Of a stretch of DNA of 64,000 nucleotides, positions 45,945-55,328 are shown one piece after another; position 1 is the stretch's first letter, and the number at the start of each line of letters is the position of its first letter. The notes beneath the pieces are model-generated. The model was given only the letters and a program-made list of their open reading frames with translations. It was not told the DNA's origin and made no database searches. Location of the stretch: the NCBI RefSeq assembly GCF_000182925.2, contig NC_026506.1, positions 1,426,001-1,490,000 of the forward strand, read 5' to 3'. Position numbers and translations under genes: made by a program. Source of the DNA: Neurospora crassa OR74A (Eukaryota > Ascomycota > Sordariomycetes > Sordariales > Sordariaceae).

Positions 45945-46940
45945 CTAAAAGCCCTTCTTGATCAGGTATTCGAAAACATCCCCTACAAAAGCACTGGTCG
46001 TAGCCGCCGCCCGGGAGCCTTTGACTAACTCGGTGGCAGTCTCGCAGGCATAACTCACTCGCCTCTTGAGAGTCGTGATTGCCATCGAAGCTGGAGCCTT
46101 TGGTTCAGGAATATGGAGATCCTTGAACGAAACAAGACTCTCACTCCTCTTCATTGTGCACTCTTCCTCGTCATGGGTCCGAGTTTCTAGCGCGGGTGGC
46201 AAGTACCCTTCTTCAAGATTGGCGATGATGTCCGTCTCGCTTTCATTGTTCGCGCAGGCGCCGAATCCTTGATCACTCGCTTTGTTACCAAAAATTTCCA
46301 TGTCGAACAACGGACGGAGTGAACGACGTACCTGATCTTCGACGGGAGTCATTGGCTCGGGCGAGGCACAAAACTCTCCACGATGGCGCTGATGGTCAGG
46401 CGGAAGGATGGTGGTAGTAGTACCAGTGGGAGAGTATGAGGGGGCGGAGGAGGTGGAGGAGGAGGAGGGGGGGAACCACGAACCTTGTTCATACTGGGTT
46501 TCAGGCTCCAGCATAGGCGCATGTTGTGCATGCTGCATTCGCTCGAGGATAAGGGGGTTGGGACGATGATGCTTGTTTTTACGCATCTGTGTTCTCTTCG
46601 TCGTCGAAGTCGATGATGATGAGGGGGATCCCATGGATGACATGGAGGCCCAGGGCGAGGTGAGCTGCTCGTGGGGGAGAAGAGGGATGCTGATGGTCTC
46701 GTTGCTGTCGTAGCTTGAAGAGCTGGGTCTGTCGGATTGTTTCATGTCGGGAAAGGGGAACGATCCTGAAGACTTGGAGTCGCTTGAGTTATCAGAGTCA
46801 AGAGGCAAGTGGCGGGCTGTGCGGAGGGGCGTAAGGTGCGCCGATGAAGGGGGTTGAAGGCGCTCGTGGGGGAGGAGAGGCACTTCGAGGGGTGAGTCCA
46901 TGCTGGACTTGCTTGATGAGGAGGAGTTGGTTGATTGCAT
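45945..46940 (-). CDS. Ser-rich hypothetical protein with duplicated PLLPHE motif (331 aa)
   Basis: A single exon starting MQSTNSSSSSKSSMDSP. The first two thirds are Ser/Pro/Thr-rich and probably disordered, with the motif VPLLPHERL near residue 19 repeated as IPLLPHEQL near 85. An in-frame acidic block (ETDIIANLEEGYLPPALETRTHDEEE) follows. The C-terminal about 60 residues (VSFKDLHIPEPKAPA, TTLKRRVSYACETATELVKG, TSAFVGDVFEYLIKKGF) look ordered and helical. No family is recognised. The many SP/TP sites suggest a phosphorylated regulatory or cytoskeletal adaptor, which is speculation. Confidence 0.7.
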   Translation of the reverse strand: MQSTNSSSSSKSSMDSPLEVPLLPHERLQPPSSAHLTPLRTARHLPLDSDNSSDSKSSGSFPFPDMKQSDRPSSSSYDSNETISIPLLPHEQLTSPWASMSSMGSPSSSSTSTTKRTQMRKNKHHRPNPLILERMQHAQHAPMLEPETQYEQGSWFPPSSSSTSSAPSYSPTGTTTTILPPDHQRHRGEFCASPEPMTPVEDQVRRSLRPLFDMEIFGNKASDQGFGACANNESETDIIANLEEGYLPPALETRTHDEEECTMKRSESLVSFKDLHIPEPKAPASMAITTLKRRVSYACETATELVKGSRAAATTSAFVGDVFEYLIKKGF

Positions 46941-48241
46941 GATGTTTGTCGTTGTGAGTCGTTGTCTTGAGAGTGTTGTTGACGCTTTTATTGTCGAGAA
47001 AAGAAATTAATCCGCTTCAGAGGGAGCGGCATTGTCTAGAGGTATTTATAGTCGAGTGATGGTATCTTGAACGTCGTTGTTGAATCCATTATACGGCAGT
47101 CGTTCTCCTCTCAGTTGGGTATCATCTATCTTGTTCATCCGCACATCAGTCTTTTTAGATAAACTATTGTCGGATCGTGCTTCCGAACAACAATGAACAA
47201 CGAGAAACAGCCCTCGTGTGCGGCCTCTCGAGGTGCCTTTGTTTCGGAGCGGGAGGGCTGCATCCCCGGGACCAGTCAGTAGAACAAGGGCGTTGTTTTC
47301 CGGGTTTCAAGTGAACACAGTTGAGTTATTCTAGAAGACGGGCATTGTTCTGGAAGACGACGTTCGCTGCTTCCCCTCGTTGTATTGTAGCCGGGATGTT
47401 TGGCCTGTCTTAGCTTGGAAATATGAAGGACCTGGCCGGAGCGATTACCAAGTGAAACATTGTTTCTGAAGACAAGTGATGTTCAATCTTCACGCCGCTC
47501 ATTTTCCGAACAGCATTCATGGCTCAGTCATCTTTCTAGATGGCTAGAATACAGAGCTCCTCAAGAAGTTCAATCATACTCTTCGTGATTACAGAAAGTT
47601 TCCATTGTTCACGATGACTATGTAGTCTTGTCTCGTCGGCGCTCTATACCGGTAACAACTAGGTATCAAAAAAACACGAGGGGCATCAATATAGTGCCAA
47701 AAACTTAGCAAAGTTACCCCCAAGTGCGAAGAGCTATTCATCGCTAAGTCAGGTGTTCTTGCTGACTTATTTGTTCAATCCCAGCTGAGTGGACTCGACT
47801 GAACATGAAGAACATGAAGAAGAATAATTCTATACAATTAGGTAGGTATAAGGACAAGGTGAGTGGCAAAATGATATCCATCGGAGGCAGATTGATACAC
47901 TTAGATTGTTGGGAAAGTCAATAAGGTTTGTGAATGGATAGTTGGAGACCAGGAAGAAATGCTCGCTCGGGAAAAAGGTCATTGGGGGGGAGGAGTTTGG
48001 AGAGAACGGCATCATGCAACGTTATGTTAGAGATAAAAATGCCTTGAGAATAGGAGTACATCACAGCTTGATATCTCAGGCTCAACAGTCAACGAGTGAT
48101 TATTCTATTTATTTCTTCAATCTATGTTGTGCGTCTTAAACTTCGGTCAGTTAGAAAATCTACCACTTACCCACGAGTATCTACTTCTCCACACGCCCCC
48201 ACGCACCGTATTACCATATCATCCCCTAATTGACTTCATGG
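46941..48241. other. Intergenic spacer
   Basis: Upstream region of the Ser-rich gene and 3' flank of the coiled-coil gene. No convincing gene is seen on either strand. Confidence 0.5.
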
Positions 48242-49216
48242 TTACACTCCCCCAGCACTCTTAACTCTCTTCCTCAGCACCGAACAAGGCGAAAGAGTCT
48301 CATCCTCATCATCCATTCTTCTCCTCTTCTGCGTTGAGGGCTTGAACCAGAAATCATCTGTCCCGTCCCAGTTTTCTTTCTTCTCCCAAAAGTGGGGGTC
48401 AAACTCGTAATTGCGCTTACCATCGGTAGGGTGGATTCCCTTTTGTGAGCCGTATCGAGAATTGCGGTAGGCAGTCATACGCCTAAGGAAGAAGAGGTCA
48501 TTTTGAGGGGGGAGGTTGTTAGTACGTACCTCGGGAGTGGTAGATGTTGATGGGGGATGTACAATCTTGACTGAAGTCCTTCTTGTTGGGGAAGGCGCTG
48601 GAGGGCGACTAACGGGGTTGTGGTAAGAGAAAGGGGGGTTTTGAGGGGGAGCAAGGGGCATGCGAGATTGAAGAAGGGTTAATTGGGGATCAAGCACTGA
48701 TGCATTGTTCATGTTAGTAACCGTGGGCGATACTTGTCCCGGCATAACCGCCAGCATCTCCGGGTGTTCGAGGTAATAGCGGAAATCATCCTGTCGGCGT
48801 TGTGCCATTTGCTGTCCATACGACTTTGGTGGTGGTGAAGGATGTGAATACTCGGCTGATAGCGGGAACAAATTAACAGACGGAATAGGGGTGGGAATCG
48901 AGGGGGTATCGAAGCCCAAGCCTTGCTGGCTGAAGACTTGGCGGGCGAACTCCGTCATCTGCGACAAGTCGTTTTCCAATGTTAGCTGCTCTATTTGAGC
49001 TTCGATCAGCTGTTTTTGTAACTTATCTACCTTGAAGTCGCTAACTTCAAGTAAATCAAAGTCAAGAAGAGCGCCGGCTGCCTCCCAGAAGTTCCACTCC
49101 TTGTACAGAACTCGTAGTGTGTCTTGCTGTACCTTCAGCTGCTTCTCCAAGTTGCAGATGATATCTTTCACAGCCCTATGCAGGATGGCAGGAGAATCAG
49201 GATGCATTTCAGACAT
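48242..49216 (-). CDS. Coiled-coil hypothetical protein (324 aa), possibly nuclear
   Basis: A single exon starting MSEMHPDSPAILHRAVKD. Residues about 15-90 form an amphipathic, probably coiled-coil helix set (NLEKQLKVQQDTLRVLYKEW, DKLQKQLIEAQIEQLTLEND). A Pro/Ser-rich linker follows (PTPIPSVNLFPLS, PPKSYGQQMAQRR). The C-terminus contains aromatic/basic segments (YEFDPHFWEKKENWDGTDDF) and a KRRRMDDEDE stretch resembling a nuclear localisation signal, ending LRKRVKSAGGV. No catalytic motif is present. It may be a nuclear scaffold or dimerising factor, which is inference. Confidence 0.7.
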   Translation of the reverse strand: MSEMHPDSPAILHRAVKDIICNLEKQLKVQQDTLRVLYKEWNFWEAAGALLDFDLLEVSDFKVDKLQKQLIEAQIEQLTLENDLSQMTEFARQVFSQQGLGFDTPSIPTPIPSVNLFPLSAEYSHPSPPPKSYGQQMAQRRQDDFRYYLEHPEMLAVMPGQVSPTVTNMNNASVLDPQLTLLQSRMPLAPPQNPPFSYHNPVSRPPAPSPTRRTSVKIVHPPSTSTTPEVRTNNLPPQNDLFFLRRMTAYRNSRYGSQKGIHPTDGKRNYEFDPHFWEKKENWDGTDDFWFKPSTQKRRRMDDEDETLSPCSVLRKRVKSAGGV

Positions 49217-52200
49217 GGTGAGTGATTTTCGACGAAGTTGGTAGTACTGTTTCAGGCTGTCGCTTGTCGCACTCGAGTGAAGTAACGAAAAGTGGTGGAA
49301 AGTGGAAGGTATTTACTCGCAGCTTGCAAGCACTTGTCTCCAAGTCGTTGAATTGTTGATGGTCCAGCGAAGTCTGTTCGTGGTGTCATGGCGATGGCTG
49401 TCTTATAATCCTCATCAGATTGAAATGAATAGACAGGCACATTCTCCTTCGGCGCGAGCGTGGACAGCCTAACAAGGCCATTATGAACAATGGACAATGG
49501 ACAAAGGTCTCGGCCTGTTCTTTGACCGGACGGGAGCGGATCGTCTTCCGGTGGCTTCAGACATGGTTCGACGAGCTTGATCAAAGTAGCATACGGCCAC
49601 ACGGTGAGACGAATGAAGAGACAAAGGAGTGACAGTGTTGAACAGACTGAGAGAACCGAAGGTAAAGTTGAGTGTGCCGTGAACAGAACTGAAATGCAAG
49701 AACCTAAGGAAGGCTAAACCTAAGGACCGCACAGGCGGAAGCGTCCTGGAGCTGATAACGAATGGCATGCAACCGCCAACAGATGGCAGACTTGGCAAAC
49801 GATGAGATACCCAAACTTGTCACATGCCTCACGGTGATTGGATGAACCGGGTAAGCGAGCCGGAAGAACTTCCGGTCTTCGATTGGTTGCTTGGGCAAAA
49901 GGGACGGCAGGGCAGGCACAGCAGGCTCGGACTCTGCAGGGGCAGTCACGGCACACTGACAGTCAGTGAACTTTGACTGGAGAGAAGCGTTTCTTCATGA
50001 AAACGCGTGTGCGCTTGCCGAACCTCCTGGACAACGACTTTGAGGATCTGATTGAAACAGCAGATCAGCTTTGGGCGGTTGTGAGACACCGACAACTCAC
50101 AGACTCAACGTGCGGAGCAGGGCGAGCGGGCACTTGTTCGGTCGTGCCACTTGAGCTCGTGACGTTGAATCCATTCCATCCCATCCCATCCTCTTTTCAG
50201 CCCGCCTGGACCTGGACTCCTCGGGCACTCAACTCCTTGACTCCCTCCCGTCTTGGAGCCGCGGGGCTTCCCCTCAGTCTGGCTGTGCAACCTCGAGGGA
50301 CAACAACCACACAACCCCCCAACCTGCTGAAGTGCGACATTCGGCACAGTCCGACATGTGAAAGTCATCGCCATCCAGGTACACCAAGTCGCACCACGAC
50401 AAACTTCCATGCCAGTGTCCGTGATGGATACGGAAATGCCAGCAGGGTCGCTTCACATGGAAAGGTTGCTTCGCGACGTCGCTCGGGTCGGCATTGGAGA
50501 TGTGCAACGTCCATCATATGAAATGCCATTATTACTTCCAGATAATGACAGGGCATCCATCTCTCTCGATTTGCATCTGACAGCGATTCCCGGCGACGAC
50601 CGTGGTAGCGCTGAAACCTCCGGACCCTGTTTGCGTTCCCAATGATGGCATCACCAGCCCGTCCACCCCGTCCACCCCGTCCTGACGCTTCATCCTTCAA
50701 CCTCTTTTTCTGTGTGAGATAAACAAGACGGACTCACGGGCCGCCCCTGCTACATACTACACACCACAGTGGTCACTGCATATAGTCTAAAACGATGCAG
50801 GTGTAAACACTGGCACCCACGAAAATTCAAATGAACAAAAGCCAGCGACATCGGATGGCGCAATATCACAGACATTTTCCATGCGTCTTGGCTGCTACCT
50901 AACCCGCCTTGGTCTGTGACGCTGAGAAGTTTTCCAAGAGTCAATATTTCCATTTTAGAAGAGCAGACAGCCCACCATCCACCCGCCCTCACGAGTTCAC
51001 TCGAGTTCACCGCTAACGGCGGAGCCCTTCCCATTGCACCATTGCTCACATTGCTGGACAACGTGATAAACGGCGAGCTCGTGGCAATTCCCCACACTCT
51101 CAGTCTTTTCCTTCTCCATTACAGCAACCATGTCCTAAACGTTGACGTGTGTAAAAGATTTACCATTTCCCCAGCCTCTTTTCTCTGCATAATCGAAACA
51201 GCTATCTTTATTTGATTGGCGACGTGCAGCAGAGTTGGATAATTTCAACCCACGGTCTGACTCACAATCCACGAAAAAAATTTTGCAATCATATTTTTTT
51301 CCCCCGCGAGGTCAGCGCCCTTGCAGTTTTTTGCAGTTCTCTTGCAGCATCGAGGGGTACTGCAGCAGTTCGATCGAGTGAGCAGATAGCTCTACGGACG
51401 AGTGGGCAAATCACAGCGGCCATTGGACCTCCGGCTCCGTTCACGAGCTCCACCGGCCGCCCCGCTCTCCGCTCCCGGCACTCGACGTGCATTGCAACGG
51501 GCATTGCAACTCACTTTCAAGACCTAAGAAAAGGCCCTGTCCGACCGACCGACCCGGGCTTGTCCGACTCCCTGTCGAGACAACGCTCAAGGCCCTGTCT
51601 CTCTGCGGCCTGACCGCCTCTTGGGATCCAGTCCCATCGTGGACTGTTGCTCAACAGATGTACCCGCGATACCCAAATCGTCCAAGCTGCGATTCGCGCC
51701 TCGGTCACCGGATGGAACTGGTGGAAATTCGCCCACAACGTCACCATCACTGACTGTGGACTGACTGACTGACTGTCGTTCCCGATCAGCAGAACGTTGA
51801 CGAACGGATAAGCAAAGTGGACATTAACCGATACACAAATCACCAACAGCTCCCGGCCCCTCGTAGGTAATCTTATCTCTAACCGCTAGGATAGATACCA
51901 GGTAGAACCGCTAGAACCGCCAGCCGTTATCGTCGACGGAGCCTTCCTTTTTACCTTTTTGGAGCCCGGAGGACCATCCGCTTGGACGGGCCGAACCTCG
52001 ATCAGTGCTCCCCCAGCTTTACAAGTGAAAAATTTCCAGCCGCCTTCTCGAATTAATTTCTTTTCGTCTTGGCTACTTCAAACTGGGGGTCCCCAAGAGA
52101 GGTTGCTTTTCTGCTGCAGTCCAGGGTCGGCTGCATCCCGCTAACGCGCTTCCCCGGCAGACCTTCCTGTTCACACGCTGCCCCTTTCTGCCAATGGGAC

Positions 52201-52616
52201 TTTTGGCCTTGTTGTCCCCAGTGGCTCCCTCTCCAATTCCGCAAGCTCATTCGCCCATCTCCAGGCTTCCCTGCTGCGAACGCTTCCGGGGTTTTGCTGG
52301 TGATTTCGGTCATCCTGCCCCAAATATACGCCGGCGTCTTGTCTTCCTGGATCCAAGACAAGGCCCAGACCAACACGCGATCGCTGACCGCAACTTTTGG
52401 GCTCACAAGTGCTACAAGTGCCCTTTCCCAAGTCCGACAAATATACCTCTAGGAATCCCTGCCAACGATCGAAGCTTTAAGAAAAAGGGCCCATCCACCC
52501 CCCGTCCGGCTCCAGCGCCGTTGTTTATTTATCGTGGGTGGCCTCCGGACCTCTTCGAGGGTTCCCGGCCTGCTTTATGCTCCAACAGAGGTCACACATT
52601 AGCATCTATACACACC
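49217..52616. other. About 3.4 kb without a convincing gene
   Basis: This lies between the divergent minus gene at 48.2-49.2 kb and the plus gene at 52.6 kb. Several open frames (49252-49602, 50358-50645, 51212-51613) lack good context and are not called. A CGTCCACCCC tandem lies near 50656, and CTGA tetramers (GACTGACTGACTG) near 51760. The part after about 51900 is probably the promoter and leader of the next gene; the frame of that gene stays open back to 52194. Confidence 0.5.
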
Positions 52617-53423
52617 ATGGCTACTCAGCTGTCCTGTGACCGCCCGCTCTCCCGTGTGAGCATGGTATCCAACCAGACATATCATAGCTTCAACGACATC
52701 GAATCCCATGAACCCGAAGTCAACTCGCAACAAACCACCATCGTCTGCCATGCTCCGCTCTCAAAAACCCTTAGTGAGGACCGTCCTCCACCGCCCATCC
52801 AGGAAATGCGTCGCCAAGATTCCGGCTACGCATCTATTCAACGCAAAGAATCTCGCTCATCGTGCCACCTATCATCTACTCTCTCGACGCCTTCCACTTC
52901 AGCCAAGCGGCGCTCAAGACCAGCCGTTCAACGATCCTCAACCGACACAAACCCCGGCACTCGCTCGAGCAGGAAAGCTGGCAAGACCGTCTCACATCGT
53001 CGGTCTTACCAGTGTCGTCCAACCCAGTCTCAGCAGCCAGTGACGTACTTTGAGTTCCCTGTCTTCACCACCTCGAACCCCGAATATGCCATCGACGAGG
53101 CCGAGGTGAATGAGGACGAGTCCGCGCAGACACATGTTCATCCCTTACCACCGCAGACAACACACTATTGGACCAGCGACTCTACCAGGAGGATGGAATA
53201 TGCGGCTATCGATGCTGCCAGCCGGGGCGTGCGCGGATGGTTCATGCGTCACATTGTGCCAGAATGCGTAGTGCCTCCCAGCAAGAGGCATGTTGGATTT
53301 GAGGACGACCGAGGGAGCGTGGTGCGGTACCGTCTGGACCTTGAGGAGGACGACGCAGAGAAGACTGATGATCGTAGTGATCGGAGGCGCAAGAGTTGGT
53401 GGCTCAGCATATTCAGGCGATGA
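52617..53423 (+). CDS. Basic, Ser/Arg-rich hypothetical protein (268 aa)
   Basis: The ATG at 52617 sits in a strong context (CACACCATGG) and is preferred over a longer open extension to 52194 that has leader-like composition. The first about 130 residues are Ser/Thr/Arg/Pro-rich and disordered. A middle strand-rich part (VTYFEFPVFTTSNPEYA) and an acidic patch (EVNEDESAQ) follow. A conserved-looking helix DAASRGVRGWFMRHIVPECV precedes VPPSKRHVGFEDDRGSVVRY and an acidic tail ending WWLSIFRR. The RGVRGWFxRxIVP helix recurs in fungal proteins of unknown function. No domain is assigned. Confidence 0.7.
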   Translation: MATQLSCDRPLSRVSMVSNQTYHSFNDIESHEPEVNSQQTTIVCHAPLSKTLSEDRPPPPIQEMRRQDSGYASIQRKESRSSCHLSSTLSTPSTSAKRRSRPAVQRSSTDTNPGTRSSRKAGKTVSHRRSYQCRPTQSQQPVTYFEFPVFTTSNPEYAIDEAEVNEDESAQTHVHPLPPQTTHYWTSDSTRRMEYAAIDAASRGVRGWFMRHIVPECVVPPSKRHVGFEDDRGSVVRYRLDLEEDDAEKTDDRSDRRRKSWWLSIFRR

Positions 53424-53694
53424 ACATTTCTACCTGTGCCTCAACAACTTCGCCTTCCTACGGTCGAGATATCGACATGGAGCACACACATACACGAAAG
53501 AAGTGGCGCATTTGCATTTATCGGTCAAGCGGGCGTTATCAGCAGCACTTTTCAGCATCGATTCGGCGACTATCATCCACCAACAGGCGTATTATACCCT
53601 TAATTTGGCTTCATGTAACTTTCAAGCATTTTTTTCGACATGCTGGCCGACGTCGATAGTTCGGATCGACCCCCTCAACTTTGTGGTTTTTTTA

Positions 53695-53725
<31 letters not shown>

Positions 53726-53890
53726 GGGCATCACATCATGGAGAATTTGTACTTTTTTTGGCGGCATTTTATACGGAGTTTACAATTGGTTACGGATTAT
53801 TATTGGAGGAAATAGCACAGGGATGATCATAACGATAATTTGCTTGCCGGAGTATATTGGGCTGGATTTGCAAAGGAAAACCACGTCAAT
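53424..53890. other. Intergenic 5' of the transposon
   Basis: Holds the 3' UTR of the 268-aa protein gene and the 29-nt T-tract listed separately. It ends at the CCTAC repeat flanking the transposon. Confidence 0.5.
53697..53725 (+). repeat. Poly-T tract (29 nt)
   Basis: An uninterrupted run of 29 T about 270 bp after the 268-aa protein stop and 170 bp before the transposon left end. Confidence 0.95.
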
Positions 53891-53895
53891 CCTAC
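53891..53895 (+). repeat. Left flanking CCTAC, possible target-site duplication
   Basis: CCTAC directly adjoins the left inverted repeat and recurs directly after the right one. The alternative reading is a TA duplication with unmatched end bases. Confidence 0.7.
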
Positions 53896-53923
53896 CTCGT
53901 CCCTGACAAAATTGATGGCACCC
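53896..53923 (+). repeat. Left terminal inverted repeat (28 bp)
   Basis: Begins CTCGTCCCTGAC and ends GATGGCACCC. It is a perfect inverse match to 55296-55323. Confidence 0.93.
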
Positions 53924-54063
53924 GCTTCCAGGTTTTCACCCCTGCACCAAGCCTTGGCAGACCTCACCACTTGGAAAAAAGACCATCAAAAGACATGACC
54001 TTTTCTCTTTCACGATCCATTTTCTATAGTGATTTCTATTACAATGAGATGCTCCAGATTCCA

Positions 54064-54072
54064 ATGCAATGA
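54064..54072 (+). promoter_or_regulatory. Minimal uORF overlapping the transposase start
   Basis: ATG CAA TGA: the upstream stop TGA shares bases with the transposase ATG (overlap ATGA). Such a stop-start overlap can dampen translation or force reinitiation. The effect here is inferred. Confidence 0.55.
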
Positions 54073-55226
54073 CAGGAGCTGCTCTCTCTACCCCTAAAAA
54101 GAATCGGCTTATCGCTGCTATCGACGAAGCAAAAGACCACAATGAGAAGATCAAAAGCAAAGGCCTCGACCAAGACCACCCTGATTTTATTGTCAAATAC
54201 AACGATATCTTCCAAAAGTATCGCATTTCGAGGCGAACCGGCTTCAGAATCCTTGCCCAAAAAGATAGAGACGATGGCCGGACTTTTCATTCTACTTATC
54301 TCGAGACTAGAGGGAGAAAGAAGACCTTCACCAAAGAGATGCTCTTAAAATTAGAAGAGTTCATTGTCAACCATGGCTTTGATGGTAGAACCATCCCTTA
54401 TGAGGGGCTACCTGACGCTGCCGGGATTGATCTACCCCGATCTGTCTCCGGGAGGACCGTTCAAAGAGCATTGAAATCTATTGGTTTCCGGAGATGCATT
54501 GCTTGCGAAAAAGAGTACATCCCTCCGAGGTCCAAAGAGAAGCGTCTTCAATGGGCAATTGACATGCTTCGGAAGTACCCAACTTCCGAGGCCTGGCGGA
54601 GGATCCGTTTCTCAGATGAATGCTACTTTGGTTGGGGTCCCCAAGGGAAGATATGGGTTATTCGGAGACTAGGAGAACGATTGCATCCTGATTGCATTAT
54701 CGAGAAGGAAGCCCCGGCCGAAAAAGATCAAAAGAGAGTTCATTGTTGGGCGGCCATTGGATATAATTTCAAATCTCCTCTCATTTGGTACGATTCGGGC
54801 AATGACAATGGGAAGATGACTCTCCAATGCTATAGAGATCAGATTCTTGAGCCGGTAGTTGGAGAATGGCTAAGAAAGGGAGAAGATTTCGTCTTGGAGG
54901 AGGATGGAGATTCCGGCCACGGGACGGGAGGAAGTACCTCTATTGGCCGGAAAAGGAATATTGTAAAAGAATGGAAGGAAAGGAATGGTCTCCAGCATTA
55001 TTTCAACTGCAGTAATTCCCCTGATTTCTCACCTATCGAAAAGGCCTGGCAGTCACCAAAGCAGTACCTTCGTAAAAGGGGTAAATGGAACGATGCAGAG
55101 GTAATACAACTAGCTGAAGAAGGCTGGGCAGCCTTGAAGCAAGAAACTATTAATTCTTGGATTGACCAGATACCTCAAATATTGCAAGATTGTATAGATT
55201 TAGAGGGTGCCCTTACTGGGCATTAA
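54069..55226 (+). CDS. DDE transposase (385 aa)
   Basis: A Tc1/mariner-like transposase. The N-terminus is helix-turn-helix-like (KYNDIFQKYRISRRTGFRIL, then GLPDAAGIDLPRSVSGRTVQ, a Paired/HTH-type DNA-binding part). The first catalytic Asp is in RIRFSDECYFGW. The second is in FVLEEDGDSGHG, in place of the usual DNAPxH motif. The catalytic Glu is in NSPDFSPIEKAWQ. About 44 residues separate the second Asp and the Glu by direct count, longer than the 34-37 of classical Tc1 and mariner. It resembles fungal DDE_3 superfamily endonucleases. The frame is uninterrupted. The ATG (54069) overlaps the stop of a two-codon uORF (54064-54072). Confidence 0.9.
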   Translation: MTGAALSTPKKNRLIAAIDEAKDHNEKIKSKGLDQDHPDFIVKYNDIFQKYRISRRTGFRILAQKDRDDGRTFHSTYLETRGRKKTFTKEMLLKLEEFIVNHGFDGRTIPYEGLPDAAGIDLPRSVSGRTVQRALKSIGFRRCIACEKEYIPPRSKEKRLQWAIDMLRKYPTSEAWRRIRFSDECYFGWGPQGKIWVIRRLGERLHPDCIIEKEAPAEKDQKRVHCWAAIGYNFKSPLIWYDSGNDNGKMTLQCYRDQILEPVVGEWLRKGEDFVLEEDGDSGHGTGGSTSIGRKRNIVKEWKERNGLQHYFNCSNSPDFSPIEKAWQSPKQYLRKRGKWNDAEVIQLAEEGWAALKQETINSWIDQIPQILQDCIDLEGALTGH

Positions 55227-55295
55227 ATGCAATAAAAATCGTTGATTTTTATGGTCTTTTTCGTGGTGTTCTGGTTGATATATTGGTGGTGGCTG

Positions 55296-55323
55296 GGGTG
55301 CCATCAATTTTGTCAGGGACGAG
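55296..55323 (-). repeat. Right terminal inverted repeat (28 bp)
   Basis: Read on the minus strand it begins CTCGTCCCTGAC and ends GATGGCACCC, a perfect match to 53896-53923. Confidence 0.93.
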
Positions 55324-55328
55324 CCTAC
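55324..55328 (+). repeat. Right flanking CCTAC, possible target-site duplication
   Basis: Directly adjoins the right inverted repeat and equals the left flank. Confidence 0.7.

Larger units (their letters stand above)
53896..55323 (+). mobile_element. Tc1/mariner-type DNA transposon, whole-looking, 1428 bp
   Basis: A plain DNA transposon with perfect 28-bp terminal inverted repeats (53896-53923 and 55296-55323). The inner half matches with no difference. The ends begin CTCGTCCCTGACAAAA. A shorter subterminal inverted repeat AAAAAGACCAT lies at 53976-53986 and, in reverse, at 55251-55261. One uninterrupted transposase gene fills the middle. The flanks carry a direct CCTAC repeat. The lack of decay (open frame, identical repeats) suggests a recent arrival, or a lineage without strong repeat-induced mutation. 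A copy number above one would be expected if it is active. Confidence 0.93.

Noticed and set aside
49252-51846. Several open frames of 70-180 residues
   Set aside because: No splice-joined model or start context gave a convincing protein.
52194-52616. N-terminal extension of the 268-aa protein
   Set aside because: Leader-like composition; the ATG at 52617 has much better context.
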